From positions 186,001 through 250,000 of the forward strand of contig JAKUHH010000072.1 of the NCBI GenBank assembly GCA_022701365.1: a DNA stretch of 64,000 nucleotides. The letters are read 5' to 3'. The notes beneath the pieces were generated by a model that did not search any database, was not told where the DNA came from, and saw nothing but the letters and a program-made list of their open reading frames with translations. The translations under genes were made by a program, and so were the position numbers. Source of the DNA: Mycocentrospora acerina (lineage: Eukaryota > Ascomycota > Dothideomycetes > Pleosporales). Of the stretch, positions 33,349-45,988 are shown in pieces (the first letter of the stretch is position 1; each line of letters opens with the position of its first letter).

Positions 33349-36300
33349 CTTGTAGATTTTGATTTGGGAAAAGAATTCGACGTCTTGCTAGGTCGTCTTA
33401 ATGGCTCTTGTAAACCGTGAGGTCTGGAGGTATTTATGTTTCCTTCAGGACAGTCGCGAACACACGAGGTCCAAGGCAACTCTGTTCTCTGAAAGCCTTT
33501 GGTAACACGACCTGTAGGCAAATGCAGCCTCCTTTACGTGTAATCGATTGATAGGTGAGGTATTCTAAAATGGTGCAGACATGCAGCCTTCACGAAGGGA
33601 TAACGTCGCACAAGTAGCAGCCGGTTCCAGGAGAAAGTGGAGAATAATAGGAACTGCCAAGCCGAATGATGGAGATGAATTGAGCCTTCGGTCTCGAGGA
33701 ACTAAGTACCAAGTGGCGAAAATCTCAAAACTTCAGCCTAACGTGTAAGTGGGGTACCTCCAGTGGGAATTCTAAAATCATACAAGAAGTTTCGCTAGGA
33801 TTTCTCTCCGATAGTCTAGAAGGCACTGTTGCAAGTCTACAAAGAATGGAAAGAGGGTAGGGTCTAGATGGGGTGGGTGAGGCAGCCACGGATGGTCGGC
33901 GGAGCGGGGAAGATGCGGGGCCTGCACGATAAGCATGTGGTTGGTTTGCGATCTGGGAAAGTAGGTCTGGAAAATGAGATTTTATCCTCTAGAATCTTGA
34001 TGGATAACGGTTTATAATAGAGGGTGTAATATTCTGATAAATGGTCATCATTTAACCCAATATCCTTGCCGATGTCTACATAGTATGCGTGCTATTGAAG
34101 TGGGCGGCCAGAAACTCAGGCACTACCTTGAACGTGCAGGTACTCTCTCTTGACAGTTTGGCAATGCTTTCAGGTAGCCACATGACGTTGGAACCATAAG
34201 CATGTATATTGCCTTACTCATAAGCCCGAGGCTTGTGACTCGTAAATACGAGCTGTACTCAATCTTGAGCTCAATTTCTAAATTTTCAAAAAGACATTAA
34301 AAGCCAGAAGTAACGTTTCATATAGGTAGTAGGTGTCTAAGACCGTGATGTCCGCACACAATCACAACTACTCTTCAGCTCGCATAACTCAAAGCAAAAC
34401 CACGTTTGTTCACTCTGTAAAGTGAGCTTGATTCTCCATGCGACTATTAACGCAAGAGAGCTGTATTTGAAAATGGGACGCAACGCACAATAGCTGTAGT
34501 ATTAATCTCATTATACACTTCTAAGTGCTTGGTCCAATCGTATCATTGTTGAGATATTTACACAGACAATTGATGACGCTAGTGCCTTACGCTTTCGGGA
34601 CGTCGGGGATAGACTTGATAGGTGATCAACTGGGATTCCAATTGCCGATTGACTGGTGCGCATTGCTACTTAGTTGACGGACTGCGATAGGTTCGTTATT
34701 TTGAACAAGGTATGAACAAAGAACGTGCAAAGAGATCACCTAATCGAGTGATGGAAAGCACCCGCCATTTCATTCTGATTGGTGCGTGGATCGGTTTGGC
34801 GATGATCATAGGTAAACCAAAGTGCGATGGATATATCAGACGTGATTAGGCGGCGGTGAGTGTCGCGTCGCTGATTGCCACGAGCGTGATAGAGACGAGT
34901 TAACGGCGTCAATGATATATGACTAGGCATATCTGAATATGAAGCAAAGTTATCCTGGCTTCGGCAATCTCCATATGACCTAACTTTCCTTGCGATGACT
35001 CCTCTCATTATCTGCTTGCTAATCTTCAATCATGGCATACATAACCTGCTTCCTCGACACCTGATTGTTCTCGTTTGTTCTTCCTATGTTGTACTCCATA
35101 ACTATTGCGTTATTCAGATCGACCCCGGTATGCGTGGCAACATCCTCTGGAAAACGCGGCAAGGGTCCACTGAAGCTTTTTGTTGACTAGTGTAATTACT
35201 CCAGTAAATTATCGCGCTAAATGACCAACAGTTCGCACGATAGTTCGACCACCACCTCTACGATGCTTCTACTACCGTCGCGTCCTCCGATCAGGCGAAG
35301 CGATAAGACGTATTCGGTAAACAAGTGCGACCTATTACTGCTGAACACTATACATACTCGTGCGTAAAGGACCAACTGGGCGTGGGATTTGTTTGCTCCA
35401 GGCTTTGCGTTATTGGCCGCGGGCCTTGGCTTTCTGCAGCTTCCACGAGGCTTCAATGTTTCCATTGGACTATGACGCCAAGAGACGCCTGATGCCGTCA
35501 TCCGGGGGGATTGGCAGTGTCGAACGGATGCTTCAAAACGCCACATGAATTGTTATGACTGCCGCAATCCGATCCATTACAGTTATTTACAACTACTCAT
35601 AGTTAGAAGTACACATCCAGCCGAAAATAATGGTCTCAGGTACTTGGACGGGTAGATGCCATCACAAAGATGACGTCGTTTCGTAGAAGACCGGAGCTCG
35701 CCATCCTACCAGGATCAATTACGTTTCCCAGGACGTTGAGATGCTTGGACGGCATCCGGACCCCATGTCTGTTCCAGGCAAATTGACGCTACTCTCCAGA
35801 AGGCAAGGCGATCCACCAGGAATCGCCCCAGAAGATAACAGGGCACGTGACGCACTTCACCATGGTTAGTGTTTTGATTCGAGCGCATAGGTTGAGCAAG
35901 CTGAGTTAAAAAGAGGAGTCGCATTGAAAGCGGAGATATGACCGGGGAACGCTTCTGGTGAAAACTCTGTTCCGTCTTCAAGAGGTGCGCCTATTGGATG
36001 TTTCCTCACTACGCTTCAACACGTTAGTCTTTCCCTTTAACCCAGATTTACGCTAGACCTTGTTAGACTTATGGTCGTATCTTACCCTCACCACCGTCGG
36101 ATCCACAAGCTGGGCATTTGCGATATCCCGCGCCTGCCAATCGTATAAAGACCCTGTTATTTCCTCAATCGCTCATATTGTCCAGGACGCCTGTTTTCCA
36201 GATCCACACTCTCCACTCCTCCGCGCCCACTGACATCAGTGCGGTTCATTCTACTCCCTCACGCGACCAGGTATTTAAGCGCCTCCCTCGCGCCGCTTAC

Positions 36301-36408
36301 CATCCCTGAGCACCATCTCCCAAGCGACTTGACCATACGCGCCTTATTCCTCATACCCCCAAAGCAACAACACTCGGCTGCCAATAGCATACATCCCTCC
36401 AGCCAGTC
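33349..36408. other. 3.1-kb gene-free region
   Basis: I see no supported gene, tRNA or intact transposon. All frames are short and share no motif with known proteins. One ATG-to-stop frame at 33581-33748 (55 aa, begins MQPSRRDNVAQV) is moderately basic and unlike known families; it may be chance. The last few hundred bases are pyrimidine-rich and probably hold the permease promoter and leader. Confidence 0.55.
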
Positions 36409-38205
36409 ATGAGCGGCGAGAAGAAGTACTCGGGCGAGTTCATTCGTGAATCGTCTCCATCCGAAGATGTTCAGCATGGTTTGGTCACCGATAATTCCGA
36501 TGATCTACAGCGCCATCTAGGAAATCGGCAAATTCAGTTAATTGCCATTGGAGGAAGGTAATCATTAGAATCTTCAACACGTCCAAACCAACATCGAACT
36601 AATTCTACTCAGTATTGGAACAGCTTTGTTTGTCAGTATCGGAGGTGCCTTGAACAAGGGTGGTCCTCTAGGTTTATTGCTCGCCTATTCTGGATATAGT
36701 GTCATTATTGCTCTTGTCAACAATGCCATGGCCGAAATGGCCAGTTACATGCCTGTTTCTGGTGGTTTCATCCGAATGGCAGGACACTGGGTCGACGAAA
36801 GTCTTGGCTTTATGGCTGGATGGAATTTTTTCTTCTACGAAGCTCTGCTTATTCCTTTTGAGATCACGGCCCTCAACATCGTTCTGAAGTTCTGGAGAGA
36901 CGATATTCCTGTTGCAGCTGTTTGCGCGGCTGTCATTGTGCTCTATGCGTGAGACCACCTATTTTTCCTACCCAGTTCGACTTCCTGGCATCCGAAGAAA
37001 AATACTAATAGAATAATTCTAGTGCCTGCAATGTCCTTGCGGTTAAGGCGTATGGCGAAGCTGAGTTTTGGCTATCCGGCGGAAAGGTCATCTTGATCCT
37101 CATCCTCTACTGCTTCACATTCATCACAATGGTTGGCGGCAACCCACAAAAAGACGCGTACGGCTTCCGCCATTGGCGCGATCCCGGTCCTATGAATACG
37201 TTATATACCAATGGTGACCTCGGACGCTTTGAAGGATTTCTTGGCGCCCTGTGGGCTGCTTCGTTCTGTATTGTCGGCCCTGAGTACATCTCCATGGTTT
37301 CTGGTGAAGCCAAACGCCCTCGCGTTTACATCAAAAACGCTTTCAAGACTGTGTACTTCCGCTTCGGTGCCTTCTTCATCCTCGGCGCTCTATGCGTCGG
37401 TATTGTCTTAGCCTACAACGACCCGGAACTTGAATCCGTCTTAAAGGCCGGAGAGAGTAGTGCCGCTGCTTCTCCTTATGTTATTGCCATGAAGAACCTC
37501 GGAATTGGAGGCTTGCCCCACCTTGTCAATGCTCTACTGGTCACCAGTATCTTCTCTGCCGGCAACACGTACACATACTGCGCTACTCGTAGTTTGTATT
37601 CTCTCGCCATTGAAGGTCGCGCACCAAAGATCCTGCGCAAGTGCACCAAGAATGGTGTTCCGATTTATTGCTTCGCGATTACAATGATGTTTCCCTTTCT
37701 CTCATTCCTGCAGCTGTCGGACAATGCTGCTAAGGTCTTGAACTGGCTCATTAACATAATTACTGCGGGAGGTCTCATCAACTTTATCGTAATGTGTGGA
37801 ACCTATCTCGCCTTCTACAAAGCTTGCAAAGTCCAAGGACTGGATCGCAAAACACTTCCTTACTGCGGTTGGTTCCAGCCCTGGGGCACCTGGATCGCGC
37901 TCATCACCGAGATCGTAATTGTCTTTGTCTATGGCTATTCTACGTTCCTACCGGGTAATTTCACTCTGGAAGGATTCTTTACTTACTATACTATGGTTGG
38001 CGTTGCTCCTATTCTCTTCATCTTCTGGAAGGTGGTCAAGAGAACAAAGTGGATCCCTGCCCATCAGGTTGATCTCACATGGGACGCCCCACTTATCGAT
38101 GCCTACGAGGCTTCCTTTATCACTCCTCCAGTTGGTTTCTGGACAGAGATGATTCAGCTCGTTGGGCTCAAACGCAGTGTGCCTGTCGATAAAAGAGCCG
38201 TTTGA
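36409..38205 (+). CDS. amino-acid permease (AAT family, Gap1-like)
   Basis: Three exons, 36409-36557, 36613-36948 and 37023-38205, give 555 aa, the usual size for the yeast amino-acid transporter family. The signature NRQIQLIAIGGSIGTALFVS marks TM1. Next come AEMASYMPVSGGFIRMAGHW and GWNFFFYEALLIPFEITALN. About twelve hydrophobic spans are visible, with cytosolic tails of the expected length. Both introns are short GT-AG, phase 2, splitting GGS/IGTA and VLYA/ACNV. It would act at the plasma membrane as a proton-coupled importer. Substrate specificity cannot be read from the sequence; general, proline or dicarboxylic permeases are all possible. Confidence 0.94.
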
Positions 38206-39469
38206 GCAAATAAGTTAAAAGGACCGCAATCACGCCGCAATATATCTCATACACAATCTGCAATACAGCTTGCTTTATACAGAATGGATTACCAACTGTG
38301 CGAACGCTGATTTTAGTTCAAAATGATAACGATACCCACATGCAGAACATTTCATCTTCGGGAAAACTGACATGAACGATTTGCCTTCTGCTATCCCTAC
38401 GCAACAAGCAGAAAAACACATGTAAATTTTGTGCTGATGGTTAAGGTATCGTACCAATACCTCCAATTACACTCCTACGCGACAATAAACCTATAATTGG
38501 CTCTCCCTTCGCGCCAAGCATGATTCTCACGATGCCTATGCGTCAGCGTATCGTTACATCAGTTATAATCTATCATTTGGCTATTTCTAATAATGACGCA
38601 CTAGTCGAGCGAATAAAAAGAACGGCAAATGGTATTGCGCATTGTCAGATGGAGGCATCGCCTCTATTGCTTCAGCTTCGTGGTATCTAGGATACGCTTG
38701 CCTCATCAAGTATAACCATGACAAACAATTACTGATTATTTTCCATGATATATAGTACATGTGGAGTCATCACGTCACTGCACCGCTTCACTCGAATTTC
38801 TTACCACACATCCAACTCATGAGGAGCTTGACTAGATCCACCCTCAATGCCCTGGACACGCTACCCCACAGTCGGAAACGAGAGAGGAGTTACTGGAGGA
38901 TGTAATGACTCGCGCTTTGGGGAAAACAAGTTTTTGCTCTACACTAATGCCTATAGGAGTGTTGTCTTCGAATTTGCAGAGCGACACCTGACTCGATCAA
39001 CCAAATTACGACTTTACCATCGCCCACACAAAATCTCCCAACGCGCTCGTGATTTAGTTTCGCTTCAATATTCCTAAATTCCCTGATGCTATAGAATTTT
39101 TCCGACACTGAATACATGATTCTCTCGAGCTTTACCCTGAGACCATCTGCGTTCATGAAGGGCGAGTATAACACTCTTTTAAAATGAAGAAATTTCTTTG
39201 CGGCAAATGAATAAAATCAAACAGACAGCCACATCTGGAAATACCTTTGAATTTTGAAGTTTTTGGTACCATGCAAAAAGCACGCAACAAAGACCTCTTA
39301 TAGTCAAGAGTTGAAAAAGAATATTGACAATTTGATATGTTACTTGTAGGAGATGTTTTCCTATTGTGCACAGCTCTAAATGAACACTGCCTTCAGAAAA
39401 CTTAGATTATCAATCATCACATCGTAAATACACTTTTAGTAATAGATGATGTGTTGCAAAACAGCATGT
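38206..39469. other. 1.3-kb intergenic region between convergent genes
   Basis: No supported gene. The sequence is AT-rich with only short, unrecognisable frames. Confidence 0.55.
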
Positions 39470-40024
39470 TTACAATTCTTGTCTCCCAGCCTCGAAGTTT
39501 GCGTCTTGCCCCTCACTCTCCCAAACAATGAGCGGAAGGGGCGACCCCAGTCGCCCCACAACTTGATGTACAAGAAAGAACCCATAGACAATCAATAGTA
39601 ACGGTACACCGGCCCGTCCAAGTGCTATTCCCCAAGTCATTTTTCGTTCAACCCTCTTTTCATGGATCTTTGTAAGACCGCTCTCCCTTCTCTCCAAGAC
39701 AGCCTGATAACTTAGCAGTCCTAGCCAAACATGCCAACCCAGCATCAATCCCATCACAACGACGACGCTTCCCCAAGGTACCGATTCTTCAAAAGGTGAA
39801 CGTGCTCGTCGACCCATGAGCTCGTGGAAGGAGTCGAAACTTTGAACCACGCGGTTGATGACTGTAGGGAAAACAAACATTGCTGCTGTGACAAAAAGAA
39901 GCTCAAGAAAACGCATGCCGAGGCGCTTCATGAAGCTCGCGTTTCGTCGCTTAACGTGCCATCGTGGAAACAACGAATAGAGGTCTTGGGGTGAGGGGTG
40001 CGTGGTTGGCATTGTGGACAGCAT
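39470..40024 (-). CDS. small predicted membrane protein, function unknown
   Basis: A single 184-aa frame from ATG at 40024, with Met5 an alternative start. Three hydrophobic segments are visible: FLELLFVTAAMFVFPTVI (about 38-56), GSVVVVMGLMLGWHVWLGLL (about 87-106) and GIALGRAGVPLLLIVYGFFL (about 133-152). A basic loop RRESGLTKIHEKRVERK lies between the last two. The N-terminus is short and basic (PRWHVKRRNASFMKRLG) without a cleavable signal. The even distribution of spans and good codon continuity favour a real gene. I do not recognise the family, and an extra exon at either end cannot be excluded. Confidence 0.6.
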   Translation of the reverse strand: MLSTMPTTHPSPQDLYSLFPRWHVKRRNASFMKRLGMRFLELLFVTAAMFVFPTVINRVVQSFDSFHELMGRRARSPFEESVPWGSVVVVMGLMLGWHVWLGLLSYQAVLERRESGLTKIHEKRVERKMTWGIALGRAGVPLLLIVYGFFLVHQVVGRLGSPLPLIVWESEGQDANFEAGRQEL

Positions 40025-41234
40025 ACCGATTTTGGGTCGTTGTGTTGTTTTAGATAACGGAGGTTGGCCGAGGGAGGTCTGGAGATCTAGAGATGCGCGG
40101 TTTGCGATGTGCCGATGGTGTACGTTTTTGCGTTGTTGGTTTTACGTTTGTACAGGCGGGGGATGGTTGTCGTTGGTTTGATTCTCTTCTCCATGTAGGT
40201 GCCTCGCAAACCCGATTCTCTTCTCTTCCCTTCGGCCAAAGCTCTGTGCTGCTCTCAATCACAGCTTTTGCGTTGTCTAAGACTTTGTGCTTCAGGCTGC
40301 GTCGCTCTTTTTTCGTCCACTTCGCGTCCCAAACTCCTACCCAACTATGCGCATGCAGGAGATATTGGCAGAACGACTCTTTGCGCAACCTCTTTAACTC
40401 TGTGTGTACTTTCCTTCTCTTCTAAGAGCCCAAAGTCGTGCTGCTGGCCCGCAACCCGTCGCGTGCCCCTTGTTCCCGAGCTTCCTCGGCTCGTCGCGAT
40501 CCTCGTGATGAGATGTTTAAACGCCCAAAAACAGACAGCCTCCAAACGTCGCGAATCAGTGGTTTGACAGCAGCAAGACTACAAGAAACGCGACGTCAAG
40601 TGCCATCGCGCAGCTGCGCCGCAATGTTGTTATGTTGTTTTCTTCGGTAGTCAGGCTTCCCGCCTGTGTATGTGCCTTGCCCCGCACTGCGCCACGTCAA
40701 ATCTCTCGACACGATCACGCTTTACTTGATCTTGATTGGCCAGGAAATATGGTTTGGAAATAATATATTAAACAATGACCTATACTATTTTAACCGCACT
40801 TGATCAAAATCAGGTTATATCTCGATGTGTCAATAGTTGCCCATTTTCTCCCTGAGTGATACCTGTAAATCAGCCATTGTCTTTCAAACCCAATCGTCAA
40901 AGTAAGAAGGATGTCGAGCAGCAGTAGATGAAACAAGGTCGAGTGCTCCATGCGGAGGCGGTGCAAAAATGTTATAGTTAGAAAGTCATCGTATCGAATA
41001 GCTTTCAAAGGACGAATGAAACATCGAAATGGTCTATTCCGTCTACAAAACATACGCAGAGGCTGTTACGTACTACATTCATAACATATTTGGGTATTGA
41101 CCATGTATGTCTCACCAATGCAACAGGAATGATAAATTAAATGTCCACATCTTCCCTTACTCGAGAATTTTGTCGTGTGAATACGCCGCGACCGTAAGCT
41201 GCCTAGTCTTCTCCACCTCTTCTTCTTCCTTTAC
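40025..41234. other. 1.2-kb intergenic region
   Basis: No supported gene. Frames at 40093-40567 on both strands lack any motif and overlap one another. The region includes the promoter of the small membrane-protein gene and the 3' flank of the LtrA-family gene. Confidence 0.55.
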
Positions 41235-43707
41235 TTAAACCTCAATGCCGTTATACCCGCGAATACCGTTACACCCGCAACCTAATCCTCTGGTCCCCTC
41301 TCTATTGTCATGCCTTCCTCCTAGTCCAAGTCCTATAGGTGATGTCGGCGTATTTTGATATGAAAAATTCTGACTCGTTACGCAACCAAAGTCCGGATTC
41401 TGTTTGGTTCTTGGCCTAGTTTTGTGATCTTGTGCAGTTGGTGGGGAAGAGTAAGGCTCATATGCAGTGTTGATTTGCTGGAGGGGTGCTATATTTGTTG
41501 CTGAGGTGGAAGGCATACTGGGAGACTTGGATATGAGGCCAGCAGTATCCGCGTCGCCACTGATGGCCATCCCGCTCCAAGCGCCTCCGCGGTGGTTCGA
41601 TGTGCGGCGAGAAGTATGGTACGAAATTGCAAGGAGAGCGTTGTCAAGGATCAGAACTGCAAAAGTGTTAGTCATTCTGCTTGTATTTTTGGCCATCCAG
41701 GATACCTACCACCAACGAAAAATAGTACCAATATTGGAATCGCCCAGTGTGACACTACAAACTTGAATCCGGTAGTTGATTTATTCCCGATCACGGCTGC
41801 AATACCTACAATGAGAAGTATAAACCCAACCACTACTCTGTTGATAATCTCACCGAACTCAACCTTCGTCTTGTGCAGCTTGTTGAACCAGTACATCAAA
41901 GCAAGCACGATTAGCATTGCGCCAGCGCCGATGTAAAACTGCATGACAGTAACGTTGAAGACATCGAATATGGCATTTAGTGTCTCAAGACGACTGGAAG
42001 AAATAGCAGTAACAGCGTTTAACTTTGCCAACGTGTCTGCATGTGCTTCGAAGATGAAAACTTGAGCGTTGGTGAATATATGGTGGACAAGACTACCGGT
42101 TTTGTTGTTCCACTCATCAGAGCCAAAGCCGTATATAGCAGTGTAGTTTTCGATAGAGGTAAGGTTACGCTCCCAGTTATATGTGGTGTTCCAGCGTTTG
42201 CTAGTGAATTGAGCATTGATCTGGTACATACTTTGATTAAGATGATTGAGGAAGGTGCTGATGTCTGTGAAACCTGCAGCTGGATTGGAGTAATTAGCTG
42301 GTTCCATGCTCCAAATAAGTTTTAGGGTTTGGACAGCGGAGTTCCAAACAATGAGGGAAGTATTCCCTTCCACACATATGAGGATCGCCATGTGTAGAGG
42401 GTAGTGGAGAAGGGACCATATTTGTTGGCGAACTGTGCCGAACCGATCATCAGAGAGTTGGTCAAAATAGAGCATCCATATAGCATACTGCAGCACGTAG
42501 AAATTAACAATCCTGTTCGTGCGTAGAACAGTGGTGTAAGACCTACCAGAAGGACCACTGCAGCAATTACTGTTCCAATCTCTTTTGAGTTGTTGCTCGT
42601 CTGTTCTTTTGTGATACAAGCAATACTTTTGACTATTCCGATGATACCCTCGCCAATTATTATCAAAGTCAGTAGTTGCAGTCGTTCTACTAGATGAGTG
42701 TACTTGAAGCTAACAATTCGCCATGTCATGGCGATGAAGAAGATTAAAAGTCCTTCCATGATGGATATGACAAACCTATATCCTTCTGTCAATATCACTG
42801 TTAGAATCAACTAGAGAGAATCGACTACTCACCATGTAACTTGTTCAGGCAATCCCACATCTCCTAAAGGGAAAATCACTAGGGTGATCGTGTAACCAAC
42901 TGCCGCCAGGGCGTGAACCGCTGTACTTAGTCCTAGAGGCATCAGAGTATGCCTAAACATCCGTCCTTGCCACAAGACTACAGCATACTGTATCGCGATT
43001 GCGACTCTGCTCACAATCAACACTATTGCAAAATCTTTGTATGATTTTGCAACCCCACTCTTACTGTACTTGTCGTACACGGGGCCAGCGAACACAAAAC
43101 CAGCGAAGACCCCAAATTGTACAGCCTTGTGCAAGCGGTTCCAAACACAGTCAATACTGAACCTTACATCAAAAAGGGTAGTGCTGAGCCAGGTGAACCA
43201 AAGAAGTGTGAACAATTTGAGGTAGTTGATCAAAGCTGTAGGATATCAGATATTTGTATGCAGATAACAGTGTATAGGTTAGTTGTTACATTGTGCGTCG
43301 GTATGCTGGTGCATGGCAGTAAAGTATGCTATATTTATCTTAGTTCTTCTATTCCGTTCTATTGTAGGCCATCACATACCAAGATTTGCGACGAAGAACA
43401 AATCATAAAATAGTTCGATCGTGCTAGCCTCGTGATGCGCTTTGTATATAATCACATTCCCACTACTCCTCGTTTCGTTACCAGCAAGAGTCGTAGTTGC
43501 ATCTGAGCTGCCACCCGTACCTGTTGATGAACTTCTTTTCTCTATATCAAGGAAGCTTGTAGGGAGTTGCTCATAAGCGTTTTGGTTGATTGGACTTGCT
43601 AACAGAGGAAGACACTTCTTTCCGTTCCCTGTCATGTCGCCAGACTCCCCAGTCATCGCACGAGAGCCGTCTTTTCGTCTTGTACTGAAATAACGTGTAA
43701 TGTCCAT
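41235..43707 (-). CDS. LtrA-family (low temperature requirement A) membrane protein
   Basis: Six exons (43707-43380, 43328-43290, 43235-42833, 42775-42547, 42487-41710, 41656-41235) give 732 aa; all phases close. After a 90-residue soluble head comes HHEASTIELFYDLFFVANLA, the LtrA signature, then YFTAMHQHTDAQ in a 39-nt exon and LFTLLWFTWLSTTLFDVRFS. Many membrane spans follow, with the conserved VERLQLLTLIIIGEGIIGIV. A second cluster of helices begins YAIWMLYFDQL. About 130 disordered Ser/Gly/Pro-rich residues end the protein. LtrA proteins were named for cold growth in Listeria; their transport or sensing role is not settled, and fungal members are uncharacterised. A long loop in the second half has several N-X-S/T sites, suggesting an extracytosolic face. 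Confidence 0.88.
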
Positions 43708-44941
43708 AGCAGGAGGAGAATCGATCGAAATATTAGGCTGCTTGGTTACTAAACTGATGATGAAAAAAGGCAATCTGAGCTTAAACTTAAATGACACATG
43801 CGTGTTGGTCTGGTAATGAAGGAGTAGACTTCATGATATAGGCTAAGCCAGCAGCAGGCTTCATGTTACCCTTGGATTATGACAAAGCTAACGGGGTAGA
43901 CTGGTAGGCTGTAAGATTCTACTCCAAAAATGGAAAACTTAAACATGCTGCGCAAAAGTTGTGGTGTTGAAACCGAGGGTAACGCCCCAGACTACCTTCA
44001 GGGCCTGCTAGTCGTTTTCTGATGGATATGACGGTGGAATCAATAATCACACGAACAATGTGCGTCGCACGCGTTGGACACTTGCCATGCACTTCGATAC
44101 CATGTTGGAATGCATATTAGGAATCCTGCTAGAAGACAGCGGTGAACAGCAGGGCTATTCGTGCTACGTGTTCTTGCACGCTATTCGTTAGACGCGTAGA
44201 TGAAACTGTCAGCTGTGGCCGAGATAAGAAGATTTAATCGGCTGGTAGGGCTGAGTAAGATCCTTTGTTCTATGATACCGTCGTGCCAAGCGGGCTGTAC
44301 CAACAGTAAGCCACACTGAAGATGGTAACATTTGACGAAGCACAATGTCCACCTAAGCGGGGAGGCAGAAGAGCAAAGTCATGTACGACGATAAGTCCCC
44401 CTATTTAGAAGCTGAGAAGTCACACCAAATATTTCAAAGAAGACTGGACAACTAATATGTGGAAGGTACTCGCAGACTGTTGCTATGGCCTGTATTTTCA
44501 AGGCGTCCAATCCCACCAATGAAGGGCTGATTACTGCAGGTAGTGATATTGAGAAGCAGGTCTCAGGAGCTCGGTGGATAAGTTTGATGGTTAAGCGAGT
44601 CAGCATTCGTTGCCAATATTCAGTTACGCTTAGAGCCATACCTAAGCCTCGAGTCTCTTATTTTCGGCCCCTAGTATGTGGCGCCAAGTTCAAAATAGAT
44701 CATCACTGCAAGCCACGAAGGAGGGACGGCAGTACTGCAGATCAATGCGTGTTCTTCTGGAACCGTTCACAAATTTACACACATTGATGATCATCCTACT
44801 AAGGTTAAAACAGGCTTGAAATGTAACAACGCAGCTGTTAGATCATGGGAAATTTTACAAATGCGCGACAACACGAGGTTATCGTGTGGCCAGAGTAGTT
44901 ATATAGGTGTCACTGGAACCTATTGAGAGTACAGCTGCTTG
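43708..44941. other. 1.2-kb intergenic region
   Basis: No supported gene. Short frames at 44379-44787 lack motifs. It contains the promoter of the LtrA-family gene and the 3' flank of the RING/YEATS gene. Confidence 0.55.
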
Positions 44942-45988
44942 TTACCTCCTTCGAGGCGTTTCAGCATACTCACTCTCACCCTCATTTTCCTCGTCGTATT
45001 CTTCGTCAGATGAATCGTTTCCAACGGCCCCTTCGTAATCTTCGTCGTCTTCGTCGTCTTCGTCGCCCTCATCGTTACCATACGGCTCATCTATCTGTGG
45101 CCGCCTCGACCTCGTAGTGCGATCGACGCTCATCATTTCGCCTTCGATCTTCTTCACCTTGGCTCGGACTCTGCCCTGTCTGCCCCTTTCCTCAAAATCT
45201 AATGTCCAGGTCAACTCTAAGCCTGGTTTTCTCGTCGCCGTGTTATCAACGATCCAGGTATATGGCTCCTTGAGGATAACTTCAGCCTCAAGAGTGAAGT
45301 GTCCCCAACCAAGACGTCGCACTTCGTAAGGTGGTTCTCGGAGAGTGACTCGAGGAGGTCTGAATGTAGGATGCTGTGACCCATTCAGCGTACGACTAGG
45401 GTGAGAGGTTTAAAAATGACTTACCAACTCAATGCGCACCTCCTTGACGAGATCAGGTCGTGATGTCCTTACAAAGAAGGTCCAATCATGCTGGTTTGCA
45501 TCCTCTGCTCCTCTCACCAGTCTATGTTTATTCCCAATCAAAATCATGACGCCTTCAACGCCATCTTGTCCCACTCGGGAACCTCTATCGACCTCCTCTT
45601 CGACTCTTCTTTCCGCATATGTCGTAGGGTACTTTCTCTCTAGCTGTCTCGCCAATGTCTTATCTGGTGCGGCATTTGTATGAGTTCTACACATGGGACA
45701 ATTTGCTTCGAGGTCATAGGCCGGGTCATAACTGGGATCAAAGTCGGCAAGATTCACGTCCAGACTCGAATGTTCGATATGATTTGTGGATGAGACGTCT
45801 GCCCATTGCGCCATGCACGATGCGCAGAGCAGATGGTTACATTTTGTCCTCACTGGTGCGAAGAGGAGGAGCTGGCATATCTGAGATTGATTAGATGTCG
45901 ACCTCACGCCTTCTGTATTTACGGCTCATCTTACAGGACAAAGGTCATCATGCGCGACAGACTCTAGAGACGCAACTGCTTCAGACAT
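44942..45988 (-). CDS. RING-finger + YEATS-domain protein
   Basis: Three exons (45988-45935, 45880-45425, 45373-44942), all phase 0, give 313 aa. The N-terminal RING has C17-X2-C20, C32, H34, C37, C40 and C79-X2-C82 (C3HC4) with an unusually long 38-residue insert between the sixth and seventh ligands; the first intron falls inside CP/IC. A YEATS-like beta domain follows (about 115-245): HDWTFFVRTSRPDLVKEVRI, HPTFRPPRVTLREPPYEVRR and LGWGHFTLEAEVIL, the last being the typical GWG-F core. The tail is highly acidic. RING fingers recruit E2 ubiquitin enzymes and YEATS domains read acylated histone lysine, so a chromatin-directed E3 ligase is a natural hypothesis. The aromatic cage of acetyl-lysine readers is not obvious, so the fold may be used differently. 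Confidence 0.82.

Noticed and set aside
40093..40567. 110- and 122-aa plus-strand frames
   Set aside because: No motifs; they overlap antisense frames in the upstream region of the small membrane-protein gene.
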